DNA from: Anoplopoma fimbria
Taxonomy: Eukaryota > Chordata > Actinopteri > Perciformes > Anoplopomatidae
NCBI RefSeq assembly: GCF_027596085.1
Contig: NC_072472.1
Coordinates: 21,223,552-21,287,551 of the forward strand
Reading direction: 5' to 3'
DNA length: 64,000 bases
The notes beneath the pieces were generated by a model, which worked only from the letters and a program-made list of their open reading frames with translations, was not told where the DNA came from and did not search any database. Positions 34,741 through 48,393 of the stretch are shown here, piece after piece (the first letter of the stretch is position 1; the number at the start of each line of letters is the position of its first letter). The translations under genes and the position numbers were made by a program.

Positions 34741-35012
34741 TTTCCTTTCTCCCCTTTTCTCAACGTCTTGCTCTGTTTGGGGAGCTCCACATTCCCTTGT
34801 GCTGAGCTTAGAGAGCAGTTAGAGTGAAAGAAGGAGAGACAGAATATCAGTCATGTCGTTCTGGTGCATATGTGGTTGTTTGTTGGTGCACGTCTTTGGT
34901 CGTGTCCCGTATTGCCTCAGGTAAACAGTCAATGGCAGATAAAGTGCTGATCGACTCTGTGCCCTTAACCTCCAGTACTCTGCTTCTCACTGGTCAGATT
35001 CTTCAGCCCCCC

Positions 35013-35175
<163 letters not shown>

Positions 35176-35244
35176 CAGCTCCAGTTGCCAGGGAGACCGC
35201 CGTACCTCTGGCTCTGACCCAGGAGGTTTGGGACTGTTTTTCAA

Positions 35245-35272
35245 CCCCCCCCCACCACCACCACCACCCACC

Positions 35273-35304
<32 letters not shown>
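35245..35304. repeat. poly-C/(CCA)n then A29
   Basis: CCCCCCCCCACCACCACCAC CACC, then CCCACCCTT and 29 A. The A run has no convincing retrogene body or target duplication, so it is listed only as low complexity. Confidence 0.9.
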
Positions 35305-35305
<1 letters not shown>

Positions 35306-36589
35306 CAGGAGAGATGGCAGCTGTAGGACAGCTGTTCTTACCAGGCCCCAGTCTTAAACCACAACCGTCGTCCCGCCATAAGTGCAGCCTGGACGGCATT
35401 TCAGGGGACACAAACAGCCCCGCGGGCCCAGATGATTAGACACATCTGCCTTACTGAGTAGAGTGTTCACAAAGGTCTACGGAACAACCTGACTTTTTAC
35501 TGTGAATGTTAATATACTTTCTTCTGATCTCAGTTCTTTTGTATACGTGGTCATGTTGGTTTATTTCCTTTTCTTTAGCAGCTCAACATTACCATATAGT
35601 AACATTAAAGCTCACCTGAATGAGACCATGGAATTAAAGGAGGAAGAAATGTTGTATTTTATTATCAATACTACTGTGGGTGTTGTGACTCACAATTTTG
35701 AATAAAACATGTTTGGACATAGTCTAAGCATGGCTGTTCAAGTTCTGGCTTGAGATCAGTATTGATCACACTTTATTAGTGTTATTAGTATTATTGTTAA
35801 TGGTATTACAGTTTTCTGCATTACTTTCAAATCCTAATAATGTCCTCATAAGGCTCCTAAAAGTAAATAGGTTATAATCATTGATAAAAGAGGCAGCCTT
35901 TTGTGAACTCTTCATTTTTGAATCAATGCCAAACATGATTTTGTGTTTTTAATTAAAGAAATATAAATAAACACTTTTTATTCTTGACATATTTCAAGTC
36001 CGAGCTTGTTTTTTTTAAATTTATATTTCATATAACCATCTTCATAGATGGTTTGGAGAGTATAAGGTTCTTAGCTGTATCCCTGAGGACTGAGTTGGTC
36101 AGTTCTCATACTGTCTGGTTGACAGTCAAATTACATCTAATTGTATAACTCCAGTAAATGCATACTAGCGTTTGCATAATATAGTCATTCAATGGCATTT
36201 GATTATCTCATGTGTCAAATGACAATAGTCTTACCTCTGATCACTGCCCACAATAACTGATATAGTCTGTGGATAACTGGCCTGATTTCCACTGTTCGTT
36301 CAGTGCTGCCTGGTTGCTGAATTCCCCTCTATGCAGACTCCGTGATTCCTGTAAGAATGTTGTCTCCAAAATAAATAATTACCACCCCGTTTGGCCTCGC
36401 TGTGAAGAATTAGCCATGTAGAGGCCTGCACCTTTAATGCTGATTAAATTAAAGAGGAATTCTGACATTTTTATGTGCAAAAAGTCAAGAAATAATTCCT
36501 GGTAACACTATAGCTTGATAACTAATAGTTGACCTCAATCAAAGTGTAACACACAGATTTTCTACCATAAACAGACTAGCAGCTCCATA

Positions 36590-36930
36590 ACAGCCAGGGA
36601 ATGGACCCGGAGTCGGTGTGTTGTATTACTAGTACACGTTACAGTATCCATTACCCCACTGACTCTACAATGCTTACTTCTCATAGGCGAACGCGTCGGT
36701 TTATTCGGCGTGTAAGAGAATTTGGCAGGCGCCACATCTGCATGAGCCAAAAAGGTTGCTGGGCCGAAACCAACGGGCAGACAAACCGTGTCGGCTTTAA
36801 GATGCCGCGGCAAATTAAAATATATAGCAACTGATCTTGCCACTGCAGAGCGCACAAGGTAACTATATTCCTGCGGGGAACAGAGCGATTTCACCACGAT
36901 GGATGGCCGCCTCTCGGTGCATTTCAAGGG
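36590..36930. other. single-copy stretch open on both strands, possible conserved element
   Basis: Non-repetitive, with clustered CpGs (GGCGAACGCGTCGGTTTATT CGGCG, GGCAGGCGCCACATC, GATGCCGCGGCAAATT). A 121-codon minus frame and a 77-codon plus frame overlap, with no recognisable domain. Overlap of two domain-less open frames with CpG-rich, non-repetitive DNA is more typical of conserved non-coding DNA than of a gene. Confidence 0.3.
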
Positions 36931-37859
36931 CAGACAGATAAGTATGGGATCATTACTTCAGTGAAGGGTTGGTTTAGTGGACTGAATTGGGTCCACTTTG
37001 TTAACGTGACTGCATTGATCATTTTGTGGTGAGGTAAAAAAAAATGCATATATATTGTTTTTTGCAATTATTGTTATTCAAAAAACCACAAACAATGAAA
37101 TGCTTGTTTGTTCTGTACACATCAAAACTTAAGAGAAATACAAAAAAAAACACTTATTTCTGAGAAAGAATTTCTTGCAGCATGTTTCTTCTCCTGTCAC
37201 ACATTCCTTCTGATGATGTTCGGTTGGGACCACATTATTAAAAAGAACAGAAATTTCCATGGTAATGAGAGCAGAATTCATCATCGGGCAGCAACAGTAA
37301 CAGATCTAAGAGCTCTGAATTATATTATGACCTCGTGGGCTTCTGATGGCATTGGCCGGCCTTCGACTCATATGGAGATTTACAGAATGTATTATTGCCT
37401 TGGTCTCATAACATCCCGTTGTGCTCAAGCCATTTATTAAAATCGGTCCATGTTTGCGCCAATCTCAGTCTCTCTCTGTCTGAACGAAGTGTGAAATGTG
37501 TGGGAGGATTTGGACTGGACTGTCCACTCACTTATAAAATATATAATTTACACATAAGTGTGGCTGTTACTTTGCCAAAAAATGAAATAGTCGGCTTGAG
37601 ACGACGTCCAAGATGATAGGACACATAAAAATAGCTGCTTTTCATGTTCAACTGGACAGCAAGAGGAATCACGCATCTTTATGAGTCCATCTTCGTGTCT
37701 ATTTTTCCACTGAGTCTTATTGTCTTTCTCTATATTAAGCTAGTAGTCCTCTAGAGAAAAACTAACCTGCTCTGTTTTTTCATCAGAGTGCCAGGAAAAG
37801 GGAGCAGGCTAAGTTAGAACAGTGGTGATTTGGCTCTCCCCCTCCATCTGTTTTGTTTT

Positions 37860-38180
37860 CCTTCCATCTCCCTCTTTTTGATGAGCCGGGTCTTCAGTCC
37901 CCCTTATAAAATCCCATTAGCTCTTAATGAAGTCGGGCTCCTAGCCTCTCGGCCTCACCTCATTTAGCACGATTGTCTGGCGGCCATTAGCATGGAGGCA
38001 ATTACAGCCGCACGACAAGAGTAATTGGAAATGCCGACAGGGACCCTGAGAAATGGGAATAAATAAATATTTAAAAAAATATTCAAACTAATAAGCTTCC
38101 ATTCAGATGACGGGGAGGGAGCCGCATGTGTCTAAGTTAAATCAACATAATTACAATTAGGGCTGGTGGGGTAAAGAGCC
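37860..38180. promoter_or_regulatory. homeodomain-motif-dense block, candidate enhancer
   Basis: At least seven ATTA/TAAT cores within about 230 bp (CCATTAGC, CTTAATGA, GGCCATTAGCATG, GGCAATTACAG, AGTAATTGG, ACTAATAAG, ATAATTACAATTAGG) amid CpG-containing sequence. No repeat or coding signature. Confidence 0.35.
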
Positions 38181-40289
38181 TGGGTGAGGCAGGAATGGAT
38201 ATGGATGGATTGGAAGGCGATTGGCTAAGCACAGAGGTAGCAAGTGTGGTGGAGGGGAAATGTGGGATCACACAGTGAAGCTAATAATGTAGAGCATGAG
38301 CGTGAACCCGAATTAATGTAACGGAGAGGTCAGAGAGAGTACGTTGGCGCGCGCAAGTTCCCCTTCCAGTCTTCCCTTATTGAAGTCAGATTCTACATTC
38401 TGCAGCCAAAATAGAGCCCAGAATCATTTCATTAACTCAGAAAAACCCGGTCACACAGGGCCGGACTGCAGGCGTGAGAATCGGACACATTCTTTGCTAA
38501 AGACGGGGTGATATTAACCTGGGCAGGAGAGGCTAGAGGAGTTCCACAAAGCTGGTGCTGACAAGGCTTCTTCTCTTTAAAATGGCAGCCACGATTTCAT
38601 ATCTGCTGAGACCTTAAGCTAAAATGCTATCAATTTAGTAGTAACAGCTTTTGTTATCATGTTACAACACCTACTTTAAACTCAAACCCCAAAGTTACGA
38701 AAGTACTTGTGGTTAATATGAACTTCCAGTCGTCTCGATTTAACTAAAATCTCTCAGAATAAGCACATGAGCCTGGCAGGGCTGAAGTCACAACGGAGGA
38801 AACCTGCTACTCCAACTCAGGAGGAAAGGCAGATGAATTTCTCTCCATGAGAAAGGCTAAATGAGGCCATAAACACTTTACTGCCAGCATTCCGCTAGCA
38901 TCCAATTTGTAATAGCATGCTGTGCTTGGGAGATGAAGTCCTGTGATGAATTACAGCAGGTTATGATATTTTGTTACTTGCCAAGGAGGTTATGGTTTGT
39001 TTGGTCTTTTAGTGTGTTCATTAGCAGGATCTCAAGATAAAACTGGAAATATTCTTAATTCCTAATAAATAAAAGATTTAATAGATTTTTAAGGAAGCAC
39101 TCGCTGCTCTTGGTGTAGAAAGCATAGCATTAACCTCCATGTGTGTTGGGATGAAGGGCTCTTACGAGGTGTCTGCTCTAAATTCCTGAATTGCAACTCA
39201 TAAAAGCCAAATATATATTCATTTTGTTTTCCAACAGTCTTTAGTCCAACATGCATCTAACCATATACACCACGCTTACTCCCACTCAACTAGGTTTTCC
39301 ATCATAAAGATTTTTCTATTCCTCATGTCCAATGCAATGGCATTGTCTTAGAACTCGTTGCAATGTTTAAGGACAGTTGGCGCTACTGCAACAATAAAGC
39401 TAAATGGTCAAAGTCAGATCTCAATTATGACTCAATTGGAAATCTGCACGACTGATCTTTGTACAAACATCTCATGATTAGGTATTGTCCAATAAACACA
39501 GACGACAGAGGTGACTGTGCTCTGTGTGCTTTCTATGATGGATATGAAACAAGTCAATAAATTAATAAAATACAATCTACATAAATCATAAACTTGAAAA
39601 GATTAGATACGGTATGACTTAATAAAAAGTCTAAAAACCCAGTTAAATAAGAACAAATCTATTTTCCCAGTCGTTATCCTGTGTTCCTGTATTAATTGTC
39701 ATCTTGTTTTCTTTTCGTATGCCAAATATATGTAAGAAGCAGCAGTTTTAAATCAAATTCCACTCTTTTCTCTCCTGTCAAGGTTTTTCTTAAATGTTTG
39801 ATGACTCATCCTGTGCTCAGGGGCGTTGTTTATTGATCTTAGCTAAAAGAGCAGTACGGGGGGGACAGGAAGAGATATATGTTTGGATATCGATGGGCAA
39901 GAACTTTGTGTTCATTTTTGATTTCCATTTCAAACTCTAAGCCCGCCCACTTCTTAGCTGTCCAATCATATGCTAAGGACTTTATTTAAATCCCTCTTGT
40001 AACTGCAGACCGCTCAAATATTCAGTTTCACTGTGAAACAAGTTACAGTACAGCAGATAAAAACACTCTTACCTGAGACTTTTGGCCTTGATTTGAAGTA
40101 AAGACAGACATTTTCAGTACGCAACAAAGAGGGTTTGACCTGTTAGGCCACAAAAATTAAAACCATTATCGTTTTGTCTTCTATGTGCTATTCAGTGAAT
40201 GGCATTTCATGTGAAATATATACAGTTTACTAGAACGTTAAGTAAAGTTAGGAAAAAATAATTTGACAATGTGTGAAATTGGATAACTT
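38181..40289. other. no recognised feature
   Basis: Single-copy-looking AT-rich DNA; no repeat, gene or RNA recognised. Confidence 0.55.
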
Positions 40290-40900
40290 TATTGTTAGAT
40301 CAGACTGGGAACTCACCACTGCCTGAACCAAAAGGACTTCTTGGGATATCTGGGAGGTTATGCCGAAACAACAGCAGGCTTCAGGCTTGGTGCCAGATTG
40401 CCATGGCATCTCTCCTATCGAGCCCCCGACTCCACCCCGTCCCTCACTCCCACTACCCGCCACCGCTGTTGCCCCCTTTCCTGCCTCCTAAGCTGAATGA
40501 CAGGTGGCAGAAACCTGATCAGCGCGGGCCTTCATCAAGGAAGCACTCCCATCTGAAACGGGCACGCTGCCCGCTCACCCACCCGAAGGCCACACAGCAC
40601 AGAGGCTTCTGAGGCTGGACGGAGTGTGTGTGTATGTTCATAACTAAGGCAGGGGATGGGGGAGCTGGGCTACAATGGCCACAGAGGCCTGGGAGGGAGA
40701 GAGGGGTAAGGGCTATAATGGAGTTTTTGGCTGAAGAACCAAGCGGCGGAGCTGGCAGCGGGTGTCCAGGGCTCAAACGGGAAACGGGAGGCTGGCTCAA
40801 ACAATAGCCAGCGCGAGAGTCCCAGAGGGTCGTCCACAAGAGCGGGGGCAAGCGGCTGCTGTCAACAATGACCTCCAAGGCCTCGCTGCTTGAACTGAGA
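40290..40900. other. GC-rich single-copy stretch
   Basis: Overlapping frames (106 codons on plus, 119 on minus) are Pro/Ser/Leu-rich with no domain. Base composition is richer in GC than the neighbours. Regulatory element or chance; no gene claimed. Confidence 0.25.
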
Positions 40901-42888
40901 TTGTCCCACCCTTCATCACTTCCCTTTTAGCGCTGCCATACTGCTAATGCAGGGATTAATATTAGGGACATGAATCTGTAACGTGTGTGCGTTTTGTGAG
41001 CGAAGTCCTGTCACTTAGATTTGCCTATGAGCTTTGGCTACAGTGGTACAACACATAGGTTTTTGAAGTGAACAATGTGTTTCCAGCAGTTTCTCGAGTT
41101 CAAGCTGTAACAAAATATTCTAAACCCATGTATAGGACCATTAATCATCGAAACAGACAACGAGATGTTACAAAGAACTTTACCACGAGTAGACATACTC
41201 ATCAGCACCTCATCTCAGATTTGAAAACCTATTGGCAATCACAAGTGCAGCAGAGCATCTTGGCGCGAAATTGGAAATCCACAGAGAAACACAGGCCTGT
41301 CCTTGTGCAAACCACTGCCCCTGTTCTTCATGAAAAAGTTTATTTGTCTAAAATAGCTTTACAAGCAATCACCCCATGGGCTGGAGTGATTGTGAGTGGA
41401 ATTGAGGGGGGGCAATGTGGTGGGGGGTCTCCAACCAGGAGGAGATTTAATTAGTGAAATCTCATTAAGTCTAACAAAATTAAGCGTAAAACAATCCTTG
41501 GTGGGGAGTCGTGCTGTAGGTTTTTTTGGGTGGGGAGAGGGAGGGCAGCAACGGGGAACACTTAGGGGCTGAGAAGACACGGAGACTAGCTGTGCGATTA
41601 GTCCTGCCTGTGTGTAGGAAGAGACAAATGGCTCAGTATGAGCAGACCTCCTCTGGCAATCGACTGGAGACCGCCATGTGTGCACAGATCCCCCTTTGTC
41701 CTAGCTCCTATTCTGTCTACGACCCCTTCACAATAGAAGGACATTTAGAGAATTTGACTGCAAAGACTAAATGAGGATTGAGAAGACTTTGGCAAAAACA
41801 ACACTTCACATTAAGGGGTCGAAGGAGTAGGATAATGACAGAGGATAGCAGGTCTGAACCCTAGAGCCAGCAGGGGGAATGTTGCTGTTGTGGAACAACC
41901 CCGTCCTTGGACAATTTGGTAAAACCTTGGATTAGGTTCAAGATCCAATGTCTTTTTACAATATCTGCATGTGGCTGCTATGGTTATGATTCGGGAAAGA
42001 CTGTGGTTATGGCGTATAAACTGAGGTTTGGCAACTAACACACTTGGTGAAGCTGAGGGAAGGATCATAGTTCCACTTAATAAACACTAATGTTAATTGC
42101 AGATGTGTGATGAGATTCAAGCTCCGTTCTCCTGCATGAAAGTCAAGCACAACACACACCCATCCGCCGACCTGACCTCCAAATCGGTGCTTTCCGCTTT
42201 GCTACATCAGTGCTATATATGTATGTCAGATAAAAACGTTGAGGTGCCGTATCACTCAATGTGGATCCTATATTCCAGTACGTATATTCCTAGAGATGTA
42301 GCTATGTCTAAACATGTAACACCCATCCCTCAACAGTGTGACTGTCAAGACTCCCTTGAGAAAAAGGGCTGAACCCACAGTCGATCCTATGAAGCTGCCC
42401 AATCCATTAAGACTGGTGTTACTGGGTAGCTGCAGATACTAATCCAAATGGTGAAGAGTATCAAATTATTCTTTTTTAGTGACAAAGAATCCCAATCTGA
42501 AATGGACCAGAGAATTGTCAGACCTGACTCAGTGATAGTTAGACCCAATACAAAAGGCGGTTCACCCAAAAAGACTCCCAAAAAAACATTTAAGAAGCAA
42601 TGACCACAGCATGGTGCTCCTACACAACACATCTTCTGCTGCATGGAGGCCCGTCTGCTCCAAATCATCCAGGTGTTACATACATACTGACCCAGTAGTA
42701 GACACATAGACCCTAGACCTGGTTAGACTGAAGACAATTTGGACCATGCCCAACTCGGGTTCCAGGTCGAGTCTTAATTACTAAAAACCAAGTGGACCCT
42801 TAAACATCTCTGTTCTAAAAAAAATGGTGGTGTCTCTCCGTAGATAAATACATTTTAACAGAATTTCTCATTTCTCAGACCCTTTGGC

Positions 42889-42930
<42 letters not shown>

Positions 42931-45900
42931 AAGCTCACAGATAAATTAAAAGACAAAAAAACAAAGGAGGGTTTTTTATTAAGCTCAGAATGAAAAAAAA
43001 TAATCTAAATCATTTTCAATTCAGGAGGAACAACCATAACTTTTTCAACTCTCCAAATCAATTTTGCAATTAGTTGCAAACATGGGCGAGCAGAGGACAT
43101 TAAAGTCCTCGGTCTTATTTCAATCTGAACCGGAGGGACAGGCACTAATATCAAAATGCTCCTAGACAGCAATTTCCACCTAATTTCTAATATCAATGTC
43201 TCTATAAGGACTCAGGTGGAGGTGGACAACAACAACAAACAACAGGGTAATTCTGACAAATCATTCTTTGTGCATGATCTAAGCCTTCCAGTCACCATAT
43301 TAGCGAGTCAAAACCGCTTTAGTAATAATAACTGGTTGTGATAGTCCTCTGTCTCATGATCTGTTTTCTCTTCTAAATAGAGCATGTGTTGTGACAGCAT
43401 TGTTAGCTGCTGCATTAAGTAAAGTCATCACAGCACGCTTCAAACTGCTAGTTATTACAGCTACTGCAACACTTCATTATCTCGTCTGAGAAATAATGTT
43501 AGAGCTAAGACAACTTTCCGTAGATAGCAATTAGTTTGCTAATGGAAAACAATGGAAACCATCCTAAAGAAATGGTTGTCATATTTCATTTGAGTTTATT
43601 TACAATTGCCTTTGGTTGCCGTAGCCTCACTTCTTCTAGTCCACAAATAAGCAGACATGTTCAGTGTCTGGGGTCACCTTTTCTCATCACATGGTCTCAT
43701 GGGCTTGTTCAGGAATAGAACAATTTTTGGGAAACATAACAAAACTTTTACTCTGTACAGTAAAAGTCGAGGGACAGCAATACAATATGAATGTCAGATA
43801 TGAAAACGAAAATTTCCCATTAGGTCACAGTCATTTTCATCCCGGCATAAGATGCAAATAATGTGTTTGTTAGAAAGTGAATCATAAATCATTAAAAAAG
43901 AAAGCACAGCTATAGATTTAAGTTTCAGTCAGAACTGAGCACAAAAATCTAAAATGATCATCAAGTGATTGAGGAAATGTCAAGGAAATGTGCTCAAGTG
44001 ATTGATTTGATCTTCAGGTTTTCACCGGCTTAAGTGAAACGCAGCAGGGTAATTGTTATCCGTGTTCTCTGGCATGGAACCGTGTATATAGCATGAATGA
44101 CATCTGATTGTGTGCTCTTAAATGAAATCAGACTGGTGCTGGTCAATACAAAGAAATAGATTATCTGCCAGACATGTTGTTACGGAATGTCTATTATGAA
44201 ACATATAGTTGAAAATTGCACACAGCTTTGTGAATGAACCTTAAACAAACACAAGCATACAACCTGGTTCATCATAAGGTTTATAGGAAGACAACTGACA
44301 ACTTACAGTTGGCTTGCCCACAGCAACGCAGCAGCTTTCAGTGTTGTTCTCTGCTCCGCGGCCCTCTATCCAACTCTCCACACAGAGCCTGCAGACAGAT
44401 GACAACGTTTAAGCTGTACAATTTAATAAGGTCAGCATTATTACTGAAAAGGACATTAAAAATGGCCGCACGCAGACAGTAAGTGGAAAAACTGTAGAAG
44501 ATGTCCATGCAATCATGGATGCAGTATATGTTCAACTCCTATCATTTAACAGCTGAGCTTTGTAGTTTTTAGCAGACGTTACTCAACAGGAGGAAACTAA
44601 ATTCGTAGGGGACTATTTTTAGCGGCGGATTAATACACATTTGGTGTCCTAGTGAATATTTATGGCAGCAGGATGGCGTATGTGGGATTGATTCAAAAGT
44701 AAACTACAGTGCATATGTTCATGGTGATGGAGGAACATGTAAACCAGTGCAACAGTGTTTCATCAATGTGTTAATTAATAGAGCTCTATGTCATCGAGGA
44801 GGAAGAGATATCAGGTTTTGGACTCATACATACATACATACATATTTATTCACTGCTGGTTTTGGTATTTTCATGGGGTTTGTTGATGATAAAATATAAA
44901 GAATACACCAGCATTATCCTTTGATAAAGTAAACATCCTGCCTAGTGGAAGCTGAATGTCAATCATGATCAAATTGATTCATACATTATTCCAGTTGTGC
45001 GTGTTATTTAACGGTGCTTTTTTAGGGAAAGCCTACCGTATGTCACTGACAGAAAGTCATGTTTATTGTTTAGTTCATTATTGTTTGCTTCAATCCTTGT
45101 AACAATTGTGTCAATTCAAAAAATATCTAAGTAAACAACCTGGGTCGTTTTTTGTCATTTCTAGTTTGATTGCCTTTAACTAGAGACCTCAGGAAAAAAA
45201 ACAGAATTCAATATCTTTCAGAAATTTCAGAAATTACTTTTCTTAACTTTCACACATCCATCAACCAATCCATCCATCTATCATCCATACATCCATTATT
45301 CAAAATGAAATGCCCATTGCATTGTCAAACTTTGGTTGAAAGTTGAATTTATGAATTACCTCTGAAAAATCGAATGGGTGTTTTTGATCTTAAAGTTAAA
45401 TAACTTAATCTTGGTTGAGTACTTGTAGGTTTTATAGTTCACATTTTAATATCAAGCACTTTCATACAGAAATAGGTCATCAATATATAAATATCTGCGT
45501 TACTGGTTTTGTATCAGGTTGTTTTGCCTGTTAATTACTAGTAACTTGATTTACAGTCAATTCATTATTTTATGCTACACACCATCACTACAAACAAAAT
45601 GCATCCAAATATATTATAATATAATTTTTAACGTTTTGGTGAAACAGAGAGGTCAGAGAGCCGCTGTGACTCAAATTCCTTCGAGCAATTGACTGGTGGG
45701 CACGGCGCAGCAGAGAGAGTTATGGCGCACATGCAAAAGATTTAAGTTCAATCAAGCATTCAGGGCTGGACACCTGATCTTTCGCTTAAAGCCCCTCCAG
45801 AACAGTGGGAGTGTGGCCGGGCCTCACAGCAGGCCGCCTACCTCCAGCAATCTGCTAACACAGAGCCTCTGAAGGGATGGTATTTACCCAGCCCCGCACA

Positions 45901-45950
45901 GCTCAGTGGGGACTACTGTGTGTGTGGTAGGTACTAGCAGAGGCCCCGAG
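40901..45950. other. no recognised gene
   Basis: Holds the A35 run at 42893 and a short CATA repeat near 44827-44848. A 128-codon plus frame at 41068-41454 has no domain. Confidence 0.55.
42893..42927. repeat. A35 homopolymer
   Basis: 35 consecutive A. No processed-gene body or target duplication recognised on the 5' side. Confidence 0.95.
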
Positions 45951-45958
45951 TGGAGGGT

Positions 45959-45977
45959 GGGGGGGGGGGGGGGGGGG
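45959..45977. repeat. G19 homopolymer
   Basis: 19 consecutive G after GTGGAGGGT; may form a G-quadruplex on the plus strand. A shorter G12 run is at 55206-55217. Confidence 0.95.
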
Positions 45978-46860
45978 ATGAAAGCTGTGGAGATTTACCT
46001 AGAAAAGCTGAAACATTTCTCTTTTTTTGAGTTTTATCAGTCTCTCCAAAGGCAGAGCAAGTGGAAAAAAAAAACAATAAAAAAGTTAATATTCTATCCC
46101 ACTGTCATGCAAATTCTTAGAAAAGTCAATTAGGAGTGTTTACATCATTTGAGATGTAGCAAATAAAGTGGTCCATTGAACATAGAATGGATAAACATCG
46201 AAAGATTTTTTTTTATGAGAAAAATTGCAGAACCATTTTCTGAAGATTGTTTTCAAGAATTAGTGTTGTACAAGTTCTCAACGTAAAACAAAAAGCAGGA
46301 ATGCAGCAGCTGGTGCTCTGCTACAGTTAATTTAATACACTTATTCACAGAGAGCTACTGCACATATAAAATGTATTTAATGTCGCTTTGGTAACAGACT
46401 TGGTTGACATTTTCGTTTGTCTCACAGTTTCTTTCCAATCCCATATCATCCATCCTATTCCTCCCAACCTAATTCAAATACTTGCTCTTTATGTGGAGGG
46501 AAATCCAGCTATTGGTTGGGCCTGACTATATTTCCATAAGGCTACAATAAAAGATGTGGAGATCAAACTTTGAAAGGAAATAGGGCATGTTAACGACAGT
46601 AAAGACAAGCTCAAAGCCCGAGAAGAGGAGAACGTCTTTCGGATGTAGCTCGAGTTTCACTTCCAAACAGCCCCCTCAGACCATGGGAGATTTAGGTGAG
46701 GGCATTTCTTAGGTTTCCTTCGACCACAAAGAAAACATTTTAGCCTCTCAGTAATCCTTCCCGAAGCCCTCCCTAAGCTCCAAGGGCCTTTCCTCCCTCG
46801 GCCGTCCCTTACGGCCCCCGTCTGGGATCCTGGAAGAGCGGCTCTGTATTCTGAAGCCCG

Positions 46861-46861
<1 letters not shown>

Positions 46862-46907
<46 letters not shown>
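46862..46907. repeat. (CA)23 microsatellite
   Basis: Uninterrupted CA run in a GC-richer local context (46750-47030). Confidence 0.95.
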
Positions 46908-47389
46908 ATTCGCCATCTCTCGCATGACCCCTCTGGGACCCAGCTGACCTTCCTGTTGACGTCAAAGCGAACCAGAGCAGGAGCCGGTGCAGCGAGGGGC
47001 TCCACCCAGGGGGCTGGAGGTCTAATCACCGTGTTCCTCACAAAACCACAGAGGAAACATTAGCATTCCTGAATCTGCCCACCATCACTCACACATATAC
47101 TGTCAGTCTGTTGTATTGTATTTTTTTACGTTCTTACTATTTCTGCTACTTTATACTTCTGCTCCACTAAGAATCAATCATAATACTTTTACTCACAGCT
47201 GTAGATACACTGCAGATTCAGATTTTATATGCAAAATAAATTTCTAGTATTCTGGTAGACAATTGTTGAACATTCAATTTTTTTACTTTATAGTTCCTAA
47301 AGAGGAAATTATTTTTGCAGCATCATTTTATTTCATACATTTCTGAAAGATATTAAATTCCGATCATTCTGTTTGTTTTTCTGAGGTCC

Positions 47390-47625
47390 CTAGTAAGTGT
47401 CCCCATCTAGAGCCAGTGTTTGGTTTGTCAGTTCTGGGCCACTGGCTCTGTGAAAAGAACCTGTTCTTTTTGTATATATGAAGGGCTCATTCTAAGTAAA
47501 AAAAACACGATGTGAAGTGATGTGATAATACACAAAAACAAACATACTTAATACTATATTCCAAATCTTGTATGTCATGCCAATAGATACCCATTAATGC
47601 TACATACTGTACCTTTAAGCAAGGA
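47390..47625 (+). repeat. interspersed element (TAGGATTTGGTGGCATCTAG), copy B
   Basis: Shares AGAGCCAGTGTTTGGTTTGT CAGTTCTGGGC, ATGAAGGGCTCATTCTAAGT and a 3' end near CATACTGTACCTTTAA with the family at 7786-8145. The 5' third is missing. Diverged and presumably inactive. Confidence 0.55.
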
Positions 47626-48230
47626 ATCTGAGTACCTCTACTGCAGTATATGTGTCCACAATACTGATAATCCTGATACACACATCCAGTCAATGAATTC
47701 TGCATTAAATCAAACGGCGGGAGGAAGAAACGGTGCTCTTTATGTTACGTTTCAGCATTATTATCACTGAATTAATTGGACTATTGTGGACAAGTCGTGC
47801 TTCATGTGAAATTGTTGTCTTATTGCTGCACTGTGTACAACATTTGCTCATATCAATAATGGGATATGCACCAATGCGTCAGGGAAACCCTGGGAGAGAA
47901 TCTATTCTCATTTGACTCATTTGATTTCACCGCTCGCATTCGTGGCAAAGCAGGTTTGGAGAAGACACAGACATGATTAAATATTCACTGCTTCCTGCCT
48001 AAACTTCCTCTCTTATCATATGGAAGCTCAGTGCAGCGGAGAGAAAAACTCCAGATGGACATCTTTAAGATTCCCAAATCCTCCTCTTTTTTTTCACGAG
48101 CAGGAGTTTTGGGGTCAAGGTGTGAAGGGAGGACCAAAAGACCCGTTTCCCACAATCCCTCCGCAGCTATAGCCCCCCAGCTGTTCAAGGGCTTCCATAA
48201 CAACAGCTGCGCAGAGGTTTAGTGGTTCAT

Positions 48231-48244
48231 GTTGCTATGACAAC
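48231..48244. promoter_or_regulatory. RFX X-box-like palindrome
   Basis: GTTGCTATGACAAC has both half sites with a two-base spacer and a symmetrical C-to-T/G-to-A change. Weaker relatives occur at 32318-32331 (GTTTCTATGGAAAC) and 34506-34519 (GTTAGCATGACAAC). Motif match only. Confidence 0.35.
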
Positions 48245-48358
48245 AGCAGGATCAATTGGCATGCACAGACTCTGGGCTAATAGCAAAAGTGACATTATAC
48301 CATAATTTCGTCTCAATAAAACACAGGCAGGTTTTTTACTGCATTGAGATTCAGGGGG

Positions 48359-48362
<4 letters not shown>

Positions 48363-48390
<28 letters not shown>
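48363..48390. repeat. A28 homopolymer
   Basis: 28 consecutive A with no recognisable retroposed body. Confidence 0.95.

Positions 48391-48393
<3 letters not shown>

Noticed and set aside
37252..37267. Another X-box-like site (TTTCCATGGTAAT)
   Set aside because: One half site lacks the final C and the other lacks GT; too weak to list.
42893..42927. A35 as the poly-A tail of a processed pseudogene
   Set aside because: No gene-like body on the 5' side and no target duplication; also rejected for A28 at 48363 and A29 at 35276.
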